A stretch of DNA of 40,215 bases. Origin: DAOPXV01 sp035352535. GTDB lineage: Bacteria > Muiribacteriota > UBA9980. Shown in pieces: positions 25,199-32,734 of the stretch; the stretch's first letter is position 1, and the number at the start of each line of letters is the position of its first letter. Made by a program: the position numbers and the translations under genes. The stretch lies in NCBI GenBank assembly GCA_964545075.1, contig CAZJFS010000024.1, forward strand, positions 1 through 40,215. Direction: 5' to 3'. Below the pieces are notes generated by a model. That model saw nothing but the letters and a program-made list of their open reading frames with translations, was not told the origin of the DNA and ran no database searches.

Positions 25199-25921
25199 TT
25201 ATTTTATTTCCGTTATTTTTTCGCCCGGTTCCGATATGGTCCAGCCTTTCGGCCCATTCTTTACCGAATAAAGCGCTCTGACGTTGACGAATTTTCCATT
25301 CCGCGTCTCGACGCCCGCTTCTGAACTTACGATAAGTTCGTTATTTTCAGTCCATTTTTCGAATTTAAATGCGCGGAATCCTTTCGGCGAGTAAGACCAT
25401 TCTTTTATCATGCCGCTCTTTGTGAACTTCCATATTTCGATCCCGTTGAAATTGTAAGCGACGTCGGCTGAAATCGCGGCCAGATTTTTTTTGTCCGGGG
25501 AGATGTTTGGCAATTCAGCGATGATGAAGGTTTTTCCATTTTTAATATTTACCATGGCATATTCGTCGCCTTCCCAATATTGTATGTGCGCGAGAACATA
25601 TCCGATATCCTTAAGATAATCCGTAAAGGTATAAGCGACCAAATCTTCACTGTCGCCGTCGGTGTTTTTATTCTTAAGCGTTTTATATTTTCCGTTTTCA
25701 AGCTTTATCCTCAGTTTATTTCCGGACCTTTGCGCGATGTCTTTAAAAGGCGTCATGCGCGATGATTCCGCGGCCTGAGCGTCGTCGATCCAGGACGTAT
25801 CGGATGAATTTTCAATGGCGCTTTCGCATCTTCCGGCGGGCGGAGAAAAAAGAATCGGAAAAAACAATAAGGCTGATATTATACAAAAAAAATATAAAGA
25901 TCGAAAACTAATACTCTGCAT
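25199..25921 (-). CDS. Secreted protein of unknown function
   Basis: The 240-residue protein has an N-terminal signal peptide (SLYFFCIISALLFFPILFSP, cleavage region before CESAIE). The mature part is rich in beta strands with aromatic residues (IGYVLAHIQYWEGDEYAMVN, NGIEIWKFTKSG, FRAFKFEKWTENNELIVSSE). Pieces such as ISPDKKNLAAISAD are reminiscent of WD40/TolB-like propeller blades, but one chain of this length would make only a partial propeller. I do not recognise the family. ATG 25921 has GGAG 7 bases before it. It is convergent with the Lrp-domain gene and divergent from the peptide-precursor gene. Confidence 0.75.
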   Translation of the reverse strand: MQSISFRSLYFFCIISALLFFPILFSPPAGRCESAIENSSDTSWIDDAQAAESSRMTPFKDIAQRSGNKLRIKLENGKYKTLKNKNTDGDSEDLVAYTFTDYLKDIGYVLAHIQYWEGDEYAMVNIKNGKTFIIAELPNISPDKKNLAAISADVAYNFNGIEIWKFTKSGMIKEWSYSPKGFRAFKFEKWTENNELIVSSEAGVETRNGKFVNVRALYSVKNGPKGWTISEPGEKITEIK

Positions 25922-25972
25922 GCATTTTCTCCATTAAATTAATTTTATGCCGCCGTTATCGGGCATGATCGT

Positions 25973-26001
25973 ATTGTAACAGAAAACCGGCGCACGGTCA
26001 A
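25973..26001 (-). promoter_or_regulatory. Sigma70 promoter for the secreted unknown protein
   Basis: Minus-strand TTGACC (26001-25996) and TACAAT (25978-25973) are 17 bases apart. The predicted start is near 25966, with a leader of about 45 bases. Confidence 0.7.
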
Positions 26002-26039
26002 TCCGTGAAATTACTTTACGATATGGCCTGCTTTAAAGA

Positions 26040-26068
26040 TTGAAATCGCAACGATTTTATGCTAAAAT
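26040..26068 (+). promoter_or_regulatory. Sigma70 promoter (extended -10) for the peptide-precursor gene
   Basis: TTGAAA (26040-26045) and TAAAAT (26063-26068) are 17 bases apart. TGC directly before the -10 box makes it an extended -10. Its -35 box lies 38 bases from that of the divergent promoter at 26001. Confidence 0.7.
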
Positions 26069-26130
26069 ATATTTTAACGGCTTGTTTATTAATTGCGTCG
26101 GAGCATAAATTATTTGCGTGGAGGAGTTAA

Positions 26131-26361
26131 ATGTCGGACGAAAAAAATAAAAACTCTCATATCGAGCCTTTAACTGATGAGGAGCTCGAAGGCGTTTCAG
26201 GCGGAAGCCCTTCATATGCCGGCGGAAGCGGAAAAACTTTAACGGTTGCCTGCGCCTGTTATGAACGCAATGGTCATAATTGCAAGAAAGGCGGGACGTA
26301 TAAAGCGTCTTCGGAGTGCGCCATTGTGTTTAGATGCATATACGCCACCGTGCTGTCATGA
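26131..26361 (+). CDS. Putative double-glycine-leader peptide precursor (RiPP/bacteriocin-like)
   Basis: The 76-residue product has a short polar leader ending LTDEELEGVSGG (14-25), the pattern of Nif11-like and double-glycine leaders that are cut after GG by C39 peptidase-ABC exporters. The predicted core (26-76) is Gly/Ser/Thr-rich with five cysteines at 41, 43, 51, 63 and 69 and ends ATVLS, so it could carry thioether bridges or disulfides. The gene has its own promoter, a strong GGAGGAG ribosome site at 26120-26126 and its own terminator, all signs of an actively expressed small gene. No modifying enzyme, ABC transporter or immunity gene is adjacent, so maturation enzymes would have to be elsewhere. 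The function is inferred from the leader. Confidence 0.72.
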   Translation: MSDEKNKNSHIEPLTDEELEGVSGGSPSYAGGSGKTLTVACACYERNGHNCKKGGTYKASSECAIVFRCIYATVLS

Positions 26362-26372
26362 GTTGAAAAAAT

Positions 26373-26414
26373 ATCCGGCTTAATGCGCTTGCGCCTTTGA
26401 AAGTCGGATTTTTT
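26373..26414. terminator. Bidirectional terminator between the peptide precursor and the racemase-like gene
   Basis: ATCCGGCTT (26373-26381) pairs with AAGTCGGAT (26401-26409) with one G-T pair, and GCGC/GCGC forms an inner stem. Ts follow on the plus strand (26409-26414), and an A-run before the stem gives Ts on the minus strand, serving both convergent genes. Confidence 0.75.
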
Positions 26415-26416
26415 AT

Positions 26417-27547
26417 TCAAACGATTTCACACGCTATGTTTTTTCCGGCTACCTGCATGGCGCTCATCAGAGCCGGGTAATCAAGCGAGAACTCGACGGT
26501 CGATCCGCACGTTATATTTCTCGCGCATTCGGTCACATCCAGGATCATATAATCCGACGATGCGCCTAGAACGAAAATTCCTTGTTCAAGAGGCTTTAGG
26601 CCGTTCACTATAAAATGCTTCTTGCCCAGATCGACTATCGCCCGTTTATATTTATGGCCGTTTTTAAGAGGTTTTCTTTCAAAGTTCAGGAACTCGCCGA
26701 AAGCGTTTCCTGTTCTCACGCCGTCTGAAATCGGGTCTTTTTCCCTGCATTCAACGATCGCGGCCTCTACTTTAAATGTCTTCTGATTGAGCCATGCCAG
26801 CGGTTGCCTTGTCAATACGTCCGTTCCCAGAAATATTGCTTCGCCTACGCGCACGTTATTTATTTTAGGATGCAGCGACTTCCTTTCTATAAGCCCTAAA
26901 AGCGAGCTGTTTCCGCCAGACACCATTTCGAATTTCAAACCGTGTTTTTTTTCGGTCGCTTCAATTTTTTCGGTGAAATATTCGATAGCCGCTTCCGTCG
27001 GAATCATGCCGGAAAAGCAAGCGTGATTTGTCGCTATCCCAAAGAGTTCCACGTTTTTAAATTTAATCGCGCTTTTTATGAAGCTGTCGATTTCGCCAAG
27101 CGGAACGCCTTCCCGCAAGTCGCCGGAATCAGCCATGATAACTATTTTAGCGTTTTTAATGGTTTCGTTTATCGTTTCAATGTGTTTAAGTTCTGAAACG
27201 AAGATGACATCAATTTTGGAAAACTCGTTTTTATATTTACCGAGTTCGTCAAGCGCGGGCAGTTTTAACACGCCGCGTCTGAGGCGGCCGTTTTTGTCGT
27301 TTGAAACCGTTTTCTTATCAAACGTTTTTGCCAGATCTAAAATGCTCGAATCGAAAACTCCGGCCGGCTTCGCCGAAAGTATGACGTCGATAAGAGGAGT
27401 ATATCCGGCCGCGGCTTTTATGACCGGCCAGACCTCTATTTTTTGGGACTTGCATTTTTTTATGACGGCTTCGGCGTTGGCTTTTATTTTAGCCGCTTCT
27501 ATTTTTAGCCGCGGAAGCCGTGTCGGTGTTTGTTTTTTTGCGGGCAT
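26417..27547 (-). CDS. PLP-dependent alanine/ornithine racemase-like enzyme
   Basis: The 376-residue protein fits the ornithine/alanine racemase-like group with an alanine-racemase barrel. PRLKIEAAKIKANAEAVIKK opens it, and WPVIKAAAGY contains Lys44, the expected PLP-binding lysine. MADSGDLREGVPLGEI, FEMVSGGNSS, VRVGEAIFLGTDVL and GIFVLGASSDYMILDV are family landmarks. Members invert the alpha carbon of amino acids such as ornithine, alanine or others in the cytosol; the substrate is not readable. ATG 27547 has GGAG 8 bases before it. A short basic N-terminal extension precedes the barrel. It ends at a shared terminator. An inverted repeat and a TATAAT box lie just upstream. Confidence 0.85.
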   Translation of the reverse strand: MPAKKQTPTRLPRLKIEAAKIKANAEAVIKKCKSQKIEVWPVIKAAAGYTPLIDVILSAKPAGVFDSSILDLAKTFDKKTVSNDKNGRLRRGVLKLPALDELGKYKNEFSKIDVIFVSELKHIETINETIKNAKIVIMADSGDLREGVPLGEIDSFIKSAIKFKNVELFGIATNHACFSGMIPTEAAIEYFTEKIEATEKKHGLKFEMVSGGNSSLLGLIERKSLHPKINNVRVGEAIFLGTDVLTRQPLAWLNQKTFKVEAAIVECREKDPISDGVRTGNAFGEFLNFERKPLKNGHKYKRAIVDLGKKHFIVNGLKPLEQGIFVLGASSDYMILDVTECARNITCGSTVEFSLDYPALMSAMQVAGKNIACEIV

Positions 27548-27565
27548 ATTCGTTTCTCCATTATA

Positions 27566-27629
27566 ACGGAAACCTGTTTCGAGCTTGCGGCGAACCGTCG
27601 CGGGCGGCGCCGTGAGAGAAGGTTTCCGT
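27566..27629. repeat. 10-bp inverted repeat with a GC-rich loop upstream of the racemase-like gene
   Basis: ACGGAAACCT (27566-27575) is repeated inverted as AGGTTTCCGT (27620-27629), with a GC-rich 44-base loop that can form further short pairs. It lies 19 bases before the start codon, so it could fold in the leader if transcription starts upstream, or be an operator. Confidence 0.5.
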
Positions 27630-27635
27630 AACTAA

Positions 27636-27671
27636 AATAAAAAAAGCCCGGCATATAAGGAGCCGGGCTTT
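27636..27671 (-). terminator. Rho-independent terminator after the 43-residue ORF
   Basis: AAAGCCCGGC (27643-27652) and GCCGGGCTTT (27662-27671) form a perfect 10-bp stem. On the minus strand the stem runs into a T-tract (27645-27636). Confidence 0.88.
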
Positions 27672-27711
27672 AGTTGACATTTCGAAGAATATATCCGTGA
27701 GACGGAAAAAA

Positions 27712-27843
27712 TTAAAAATTACTGGAAGTCTCGAGATAGGATATGAATTTATTGATCGTATACAGTTGGTCGCCGTTCAAATCCATCTTTTTAAGAGAAT
27801 AAAGGTCTTTTAAGACCGAGTTGTTATCAAGTTTCATTTCCAT
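27712..27843 (-). CDS. Small orphan protein of 43 residues
   Basis: From ATG 27843 the minus strand encodes MEMKLDNNSVLKDLYSLKKM followed by DLNGDQLYTINKFISYLETS and SNF. The start has AGGGGG about 7 bases upstream, and a strong terminator lies 40 bases past the stop. Together these support a real small gene at the end of the TPR gene's transcript (85-base gap). The DLNGD piece has the spacing of an EF-hand or dockerin calcium loop, followed by a helix, but the loop lacks the usual last acidic residue, so calcium binding is only a thought. No signal peptide or membrane helix is present. The family is unknown. Confidence 0.6.
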   Translation of the reverse strand: MEMKLDNNSVLKDLYSLKKMDLNGDQLYTINKFISYLETSSNF

Positions 27844-27928
27844 TTTCGTTCCCCCTGAAAAATCATATAATTAAATTATCGGAAGGAAAATGGATTCACT
27901 TAACTTTTTTCTTCCAGCCGGACTTCTT

Positions 27929-29356
27929 CTAATTGTTAAATTCAAGTACGAGCTCGGTGTCGTCATACGCATCAATGTCGGTTGGGGCCCTTTTTAATTC
28001 GCTTGATTTTTTCTGCCTGAGTATATTTACTTTAAGGGGCTTTATGATTATTTTATTGGTATAATCTGAATATTTAAGGGCGTTTCTAAGCTGTTCGTAC
28101 CCGGATATTTTTCCGATGACGGTTACGTCCGAGAGTTCATTTATTGAAGAGTTTCTTGGAAGGGGCTGTTCAAATCTTATTATGTAAGAATATTCGTTCT
28201 TATAAGATGAGTTGTCACGGCCGCTGAGCCTTGAATTTTTGCTGGCGCTAAACGATGATCCTGAAGAAGTCGACATTATAAAGTCGGTGGTTTCTCCACG
28301 TTTTTCGATAGCTTCGATGCGTCCTTTCCATGTGATTGTATTTCCCACAAATCTTGACGGGTTTTCGTTAGCTTCTGAAAAATCGATATTTCTGCCTAAA
28401 TAGCCTTGATTTATCTCGGTTTTACGATTTTTTATCTTGTCCAGCTCTATTTTTGCGACCTTCAGGTTGCTTTCAATCTTCGAGTAATCCTGCGAGTGCG
28501 GAAGCGCCATATCACGAGCTTTTTCGTACGAAACTATAGCCTTGGACCAGTCCGCTTTTTTGAAGTATGAGTCGGCTTCGTTTATCTGGTTCATCAAAAG
28601 GTTGTCTTTTACCATAAACAGGCGCTCGCTTGCTTCAGTTAATTTCGGATTGAGCCTGACGGCTTTCTGATAAGCTTCGATGGCGTTATCCTGACGGCTG
28701 CACTGCTCATAAGAAAGGCCGAGGTTGAAATAAGCGGCGGCATTTCGGGGGTCGTTATCGATCGCTTTCAGAAAATATTTTATGGCATCGTCGAAATATC
28801 TGAGGTGGTAATAAATTATAGCCTGGTCCATTGCCACCTGCGCGGCTTTTTCAGTTTTTTTCGAATCTCGGTCGAATTTCTCGACGGAACCCGGCTGGTC
28901 GCCGCTATAATATGAATAAAATCCTTCGGTGAAATCAGGGTAAGGATAAGATATTTCCGTTGGGATCTGGATCTTGTAATTTCTTGAAAATGTCTGTACG
29001 CTGGATTTATCTTTTTGCGCGAGCTCGGCTTCGACTTTTTTCAGGATGGTTTTGGCCACCGTATAATTGGGTTTGAGTTCTACCGCTTTCTGAAGGGCGG
29101 TTACGGATTCCTTGGGGCTGTTTAACTTATAGTAGGTCCTTCCGATGTTGTAAAAAATTTCAGGGTTTTTAGGATTGACATCGGCCGCCTTTAAAAATTC
29201 TTGAAGAGCCTGCGGATATTGACCTTTATAATAAAGCACGAGTCCGGAATCATTTATCATCTGATCCGATTCCGACCCATGCGAATGTATGGGAACGATC
29301 GCGAATAAAGAAAAAATAAAAAGAACGGTTAATAATTTAATGCTGTTTTTCATCAT
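27929..29356 (-). CDS. Secreted TPR protein with C-terminal OB-fold-like domain
   Basis: The 475-residue protein has a signal peptide (MMKNSIKLLTVLFIFSLFAI, cleavage near HSHG). TPR repeats follow at about 30-110 (GLVLYYKGQYPQALQEFLKA; IFYNIGRTYYKLNSPKESVT) and about 170-265 (AIIYYHLRYFDDAIKYFLKA; AAYFNLGLSYEQCSRQDNAI). A helical stretch leads to a beta domain (about 330-440) with SRFVGNTITWKGRIEAIEKR and LSDVTVIGKISG, which resembles an OB-fold as seen in exported tRNA_anti-like domains. TPRs bind proteins, and the OB-like part may bind a ligand or glycan; no enzyme motif is seen. ATG 29356 has GGAG 6 bases upstream and a strong promoter 36 bases further. The 43-residue ORF follows. Confidence 0.82.
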   Translation of the reverse strand: MMKNSIKLLTVLFIFSLFAIVPIHSHGSESDQMINDSGLVLYYKGQYPQALQEFLKAADVNPKNPEIFYNIGRTYYKLNSPKESVTALQKAVELKPNYTVAKTILKKVEAELAQKDKSSVQTFSRNYKIQIPTEISYPYPDFTEGFYSYYSGDQPGSVEKFDRDSKKTEKAAQVAMDQAIIYYHLRYFDDAIKYFLKAIDNDPRNAAAYFNLGLSYEQCSRQDNAIEAYQKAVRLNPKLTEASERLFMVKDNLLMNQINEADSYFKKADWSKAIVSYEKARDMALPHSQDYSKIESNLKVAKIELDKIKNRKTEINQGYLGRNIDFSEANENPSRFVGNTITWKGRIEAIEKRGETTDFIMSTSSGSSFSASKNSRLSGRDNSSYKNEYSYIIRFEQPLPRNSSINELSDVTVIGKISGYEQLRNALKYSDYTNKIIIKPLKVNILRQKKSSELKRAPTDIDAYDDTELVLEFNN

Positions 29357-29398
29357 GAGACACTCCAGTTTTTTCTTTAAAATGTTGGATTTTCAAAT

Positions 29399-29427
29399 AA
29401 AATACACCATATTCGGTTAAATGTCAA
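29399..29427 (-). promoter_or_regulatory. Sigma70 promoter for the TPR gene
   Basis: Minus-strand TTGACA (29427-29422) and TATTTT (29404-29399) are 17 bases apart. The predicted start is near 29392. Confidence 0.75.
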
Positions 29428-29763
29428 GCATTGATAGATATTGCGACAGGCCTGATTTGCAAATATCGCCGGACGTGGCCGCGCTTTATCGCCATCGGCG
29501 GTTTTGACGGTGCCTTGGCTGTTGCGCGCGGCATAAAAATTAAAATTAATAATTCCCCTTGACAAATTTCATGCGTTAGTGCTAAAATCACTTATGGAAA
29601 TCCGTTTTAATCGGACAAACCTGAAAAAACCCAGCTTTTTTGCACGTTAAGTATTCAAGGAAGAATTCACTATCATGATGATGCCGGCCCATATAATAAA
29701 TTGGGACGGTTTTTTATTTTTTGGAAAATAACCCATAATAAAACTAATCAAAGAGGTGAGTTT
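29428..29763. other. Intergenic region with a divergent promoter and long leader
   Basis: No gene is supported here. Beside the leftward TPR promoter, it holds the rightward promoter at 29559-29588 and an approximately 170-base leader before the CsgG-like gene. The leader has short inverted stretches (for example AATCCG/CGGATT-like pairs near 29600), but I recognise no known riboswitch. Confidence 0.5.
29559..29588 (+). promoter_or_regulatory. Sigma70 promoter (extended -10) for the CsgG-like gene
   Basis: TTGACA (29559-29564) and TAAAAT (29583-29588) are 18 bases apart, with TGC directly before the -10 box. The predicted start is near 29595. Confidence 0.75.
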
Positions 29764-30915
29764 ATGTTAAAAGTATTGTCATTCATCCTTAAGAGTACAT
29801 TAACGCTGTCGGTTATCTCTTTTTTTTCGGGGTCCGATGTATCGATATTGCTTATCCTTGGTCAGATTCTTGCAATTCTCACGCTGGATAATATTTTCAG
29901 AAGTGACGATTCCGGCGTTCTCGTAGTAGAAAACCTTCGTCAATACGTTAAAGGTAAAGAGTACAGCGAAAAAATGCTAAGCGCCGCGATTTACATGTTC
30001 GCTGTCGCGATAGGCGCCGTTATGTTTTATGTAGTTCCTTCGTTTTCCGCCGATACCATAGTCATTCCCGATGTTCGCGGTTTAAAGGCTTTCACCGCTG
30101 AAACTAATTATATGTCGCTCGAAGGATACGTCATATCTTATTGCCGCCAGCACGGCCGTGAAGTTTCACGCGGCGAAGCCAGAAAGCTCGTTAAGGAAGC
30201 TATGAAGGCGGGTTCCGCCAGCGTTAAAACCGCTAAAAAAATGATGGCGCAGGAAAATATCGAACTTGTCGATACCGAAACGGTAGCCGCCATGAAAAAT
30301 GCTGAAATGGCAGTTAGAAAAGCGCCGGATGCCGTAAAATCGTCGAAACTTGGCGAGGTTAGATACAGCGGCATTTTAAACGATTACAGACACAAGTCTA
30401 TATCGACGGTAAGCCCCGCTCCCGGAAGACTTATCACAAAATCCAGAGTCGCGGTTCTTCCTTTCAATAACCTTACCCAGAACGACGAAGCCGTCGGCAG
30501 CGTTAAAGAAAGCATAGAAAAGGAATTTAAAGCAAAAGGCTATGCCGTGGTTCCTAAAGAACAGGTAAGAAATATAGTGGGTGATGTTTCGAAACTTACC
30601 GAAGGCGATCTGGAAAAGCTCGCTGAAATTCTCGAAGCCGATATGATCGTAACGGGCGATATCCAACAGTTCGAACGCCAGAAGAAATTCCGCCTTGCCG
30701 GATTCGTGCTCGGCGGCATAGTTAACGGCTGGCATAATCACGCAGACGTCAAGCTTTCTACAAAGATTTTCAAAACCTCTGAAAGCTCCTTCGCATATAA
30801 CAAAGAAGTCGATACGCACAAAAAAGATCAGACGCTCGGTCTTTTCTATTCGAACCGCGGCGTTATGAAAGAATCACTGAAAAAAGCGGTCGGCGAACTC
30901 TACAATAAATTTTAA
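29764..30915 (+). CDS. Membrane-anchored protein with CsgG/LpoB-like domain
   Basis: The 383-residue protein has hydrophobic helices near the N-terminus (about 5-45; VSILLILGQILAILTL) and at about 70-95 (MLSAAIYMFAVAIGAVMFYV). A Lys/Ala-rich helical region follows. The C-terminal half is a CsgG/LpoB/TolB-N-like alpha/beta domain: SRVAVLPFNNLTQND, IEKEFKAKGYAVVPKEQVRN, LAEILEADMIVTGDIQQFER. Proteins with this fold form export pores (CsgG) or activate peptidoglycan synthases (LpoB), but those are lipoproteins; here a membrane anchor replaces the lipobox. ATG 29764 has GAGGTGA upstream and is preferred to a start at 29701. It is a single-gene unit with its own promoter and terminator. The role in the envelope is inferred. 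Confidence 0.75.
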   Translation: MLKVLSFILKSTLTLSVISFFSGSDVSILLILGQILAILTLDNIFRSDDSGVLVVENLRQYVKGKEYSEKMLSAAIYMFAVAIGAVMFYVVPSFSADTIVIPDVRGLKAFTAETNYMSLEGYVISYCRQHGREVSRGEARKLVKEAMKAGSASVKTAKKMMAQENIELVDTETVAAMKNAEMAVRKAPDAVKSSKLGEVRYSGILNDYRHKSISTVSPAPGRLITKSRVAVLPFNNLTQNDEAVGSVKESIEKEFKAKGYAVVPKEQVRNIVGDVSKLTEGDLEKLAEILEADMIVTGDIQQFERQKKFRLAGFVLGGIVNGWHNHADVKLSTKIFKTSESSFAYNKEVDTHKKDQTLGLFYSNRGVMKESLKKAVGELYNKF

Positions 30916-31014
30916 TGATAAGTTTTACCGCTTGTAAAATATATGCCGGCTAATGCTCATTGAGCTTTAAAAGGCGGTATTAGCGGATAAAAATCGAAAT
31001 ATCTCTGTTTTGAT

Positions 31015-31055
31015 AAAAAAAGCGCGACTGTGAAAATACACATTCGCGCTTTTTT
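31015..31055. terminator. Bidirectional terminator between the CsgG-like and response-regulator genes
   Basis: AAAAAAGCGCGA (31015-31027 region) pairs with TCGCGCTTTTTT (31044-31055), with an inner GTG/CAC pair. Both strands run from the stem into Ts, fitting the two convergent genes. Confidence 0.85.
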
Positions 31056-31119
31056 ATTATTATGAAACTTTTTGGATTGAGAAATAGTATGTTATACTTA
31101 GAGAAAGGATAAAGAATAA

Positions 31120-31524
31120 TTATCCTTTGCTTTTGGCCGAAAAATTTTTGAAGTGTTTGATGGCCCCGAGGATTGTTTTTTCGAAGGTGTCGAGGTCGAA
31201 AGGTTTTTTCAGATAAGTATTGATGAGATTTTGCGTTTCCGGTTCCGAGGTTTGTTGGTTGCGACCGCTCATCATTATCACGTAAGCATTTTTATTTTTG
31301 GAATTGAGCATTTCGGCCAACTTGAAACCATCGGTTCCCGGGATGAGCATATCGGTAAGCATTACATGAGGAGTATTTTTTTCAATGGCTTCCGTAGCGG
31401 AAGCAGGGGTCGAAGCGGTGGAGATTAAGAACTGATCCGAACCGTCGATGGTTTCGAAAAAGTCGTTCATCATTAGAATTATGTCTTCGTCGTCATCGAC
31501 GATAAGTATTTTTATTTTATCCAT
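31120..31524 (-). CDS. Single-domain response regulator (CheY-like)
   Basis: The 134-residue protein is a complete receiver domain with nothing after it. The acidic pocket is VDDDED at 9-14, the phospho-acceptor Asp58 sits in MLTDMLIPGTDG, Ser86 in IMMSG is the switch residue, and Lys107 in KKPF completes the active site. Such proteins relay a histidine-kinase signal to a partner protein without binding DNA. No kinase is visible nearby, so its partner is unknown. ATG 31524 has AGGAG upstream, and a TATAAT box at 31547-31542 predicts a very short leader. It diverges from an unknown gene. Confidence 0.93.
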   Translation of the reverse strand: MDKIKILIVDDDEDIILMMNDFFETIDGSDQFLISTASTPASATEAIEKNTPHVMLTDMLIPGTDGFKLAEMLNSKNKNAYVIMMSGRNQQTSEPETQNLINTYLKKPFDLDTFEKTILGAIKHFKNFSAKSKG

Positions 31525-31570
31525 AAATTACTCCTAATTATATTATACATGGTAGCACGAAAAAAAACAC

Positions 31571-32473
31571 ATGCAAATCAAAAAAACATATAATTTTTTT
31601 TCAATATCTTTTACGCCTTATTTTCTTTTGCGTAAAAACAGCGCAGGAGAATTGCCGCGAAATATTTATGATTATGTGGCGGGAATCGGCGCCACTGCGG
31701 CGATGGAGGTTGCGGGCGAGAAATTTTTACATTGCGCTAACATTAATGCGCAGGTAAAACTTCTTGCTGGTTTGTTTTCTAAGCTTTCGAAAGAAAAGGC
31801 GAGTACGAATGTGAAATATTGCGATAAGTTCGTTTCAAGAGATATTATGGCGTGTTTTGAGAATTTTCGTTCCAGTTCGCTGAAGATGACTTCATATTCA
31901 TACGATGTGGCGAGGTTTGGGAACGGAGAAAGCCGCAGGGAGAAAAATGGCGAAAAGAATACCGTTAAAGTCATATATAACGTTTCCGATTTTTTGAGGT
32001 CTCCAATTTCCGGAGAGGTCTTTCCTTCACTTTCCAAAAATCTGGCTGATAATTTAGCGGCTGAATCTAAAAAAAATTTGACGGGGCTTGAAAATGAAAT
32101 TTTGATAATAGGCACTGCTTATCCGCTATATTATGATATCTGGAAATATTTTAGCGATAATCAGGTATATATAAATTATGTTGAATTTTGCGATATTTGC
32201 ATGCGTTCGCTAAAAAAAAAGAATTTTCTGCCGTCTGATTTTTTTAATATGGGTATCCGGGCGGCGCGGGTAAACCATATAGTGAGCGAATCGTCAAAAA
32301 AAGGCCGCAGGGTAAAAATCTTGCATATTTTCCCTAAATTTTCCCATTACGAGATCGAGGACAGTTTTTTTTCGAAAAATATAAATGCGGATTATCTTTC
32401 ATTTGATTATGCCGGCGGAGGTGCTTTGAGCGCAAGGGACAAAATAAGGCTTGAAACTTTTATTAAAATGTAA
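31571..32473 (+). CDS. Protein of unknown function
   Basis: The 300-residue product has no signal peptide and is Lys/Phe/Tyr-rich. One stretch (ENEILIIGTAYPLYYDIWKY, then YINYVEFCDICMRSLKKKNF) recalls the conserved core of 2-hydroxyacyl-CoA dehydratase-like (COG3581/DUF2229) proteins. The similarity is weak and the cysteine pattern incomplete, so I do not name a function. The end (KILHIFPKFSHYEIEDSFFS, then FDYAGGGALSARD) looks like a second alpha/beta part. ATG 31571 has no ribosome site and is close to the divergent response-regulator promoter, so the start is uncertain; it could be leaderless or begin further inside. Codon use matches its neighbours. Confidence 0.6.
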   Translation: MQIKKTYNFFSISFTPYFLLRKNSAGELPRNIYDYVAGIGATAAMEVAGEKFLHCANINAQVKLLAGLFSKLSKEKASTNVKYCDKFVSRDIMACFENFRSSSLKMTSYSYDVARFGNGESRREKNGEKNTVKVIYNVSDFLRSPISGEVFPSLSKNLADNLAAESKKNLTGLENEILIIGTAYPLYYDIWKYFSDNQVYINYVEFCDICMRSLKKKNFLPSDFFNMGIRAARVNHIVSESSKKGRRVKILHIFPKFSHYEIEDSFFSKNINADYLSFDYAGGGALSARDKIRLETFIKM

Positions 32474-32510
32474 TTATATAACAATCTATAAATTAATTGT
32501 GGCGCATTCC

Positions 32511-32539
32511 TTGACAAGGGTTATTATTTTTAATATAAT
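32511..32539 (+). promoter_or_regulatory. Perfect-consensus sigma70 promoter for the stalk protein gene
   Basis: TTGACA (32511-32516), 17 bases, TATAAT (32534-32539): full consensus boxes and spacing. The predicted start is near 32546, leaving a leader of about 190 bases. This is probably one of the strongest promoters in the window. Confidence 0.88.
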
Positions 32540-32545
32540 TACTGT

Positions 32546-32734
32546 AAGTTAGAACTTGTTCCATATTATTTACTTTATTTGTACTTATAACTTCATTTGC
32601 ATCTACATTTTGACGATTTTTTGAAACTGAAATTTTGTATTTTATTGAAAGACGGAGGTGGTAAAGAAATTACTCCAGAGCCAATTTATTTGGCAACCAT
32701 TAGTTAAGAAATCTATTAAGGAAAGGTGATCTAT
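32546..32734 (+). other. Long, possibly structured 5' leader of the stalk protein gene
   Basis: The second half can form several helices: GGAG...CTCC around 32654-32676 with an inner TAA/TTA pair, GCCAA/TTGGC around 32680-32695, and an outer TGGT/ACCA pairing around 32659-32699. The ribosome site AAGGAAAGG follows. I could not match it to a known riboswitch class. Confidence 0.4.

Noticed and set aside
27560..27565. Perfect TATAAT on the minus strand just before the racemase-like gene
   Set aside because: No acceptable -35 box is found 15-18 bases upstream; left as a note rather than a promoter.
32658..32729. 23-codon upstream ORF (GTG start) ending 5 bases before the stalk gene start
   Set aside because: The GGAGG sequence overlaps its own start codon, leaving no spacing for a ribosome site; the peptide looks random and hairpins explain the region as well.
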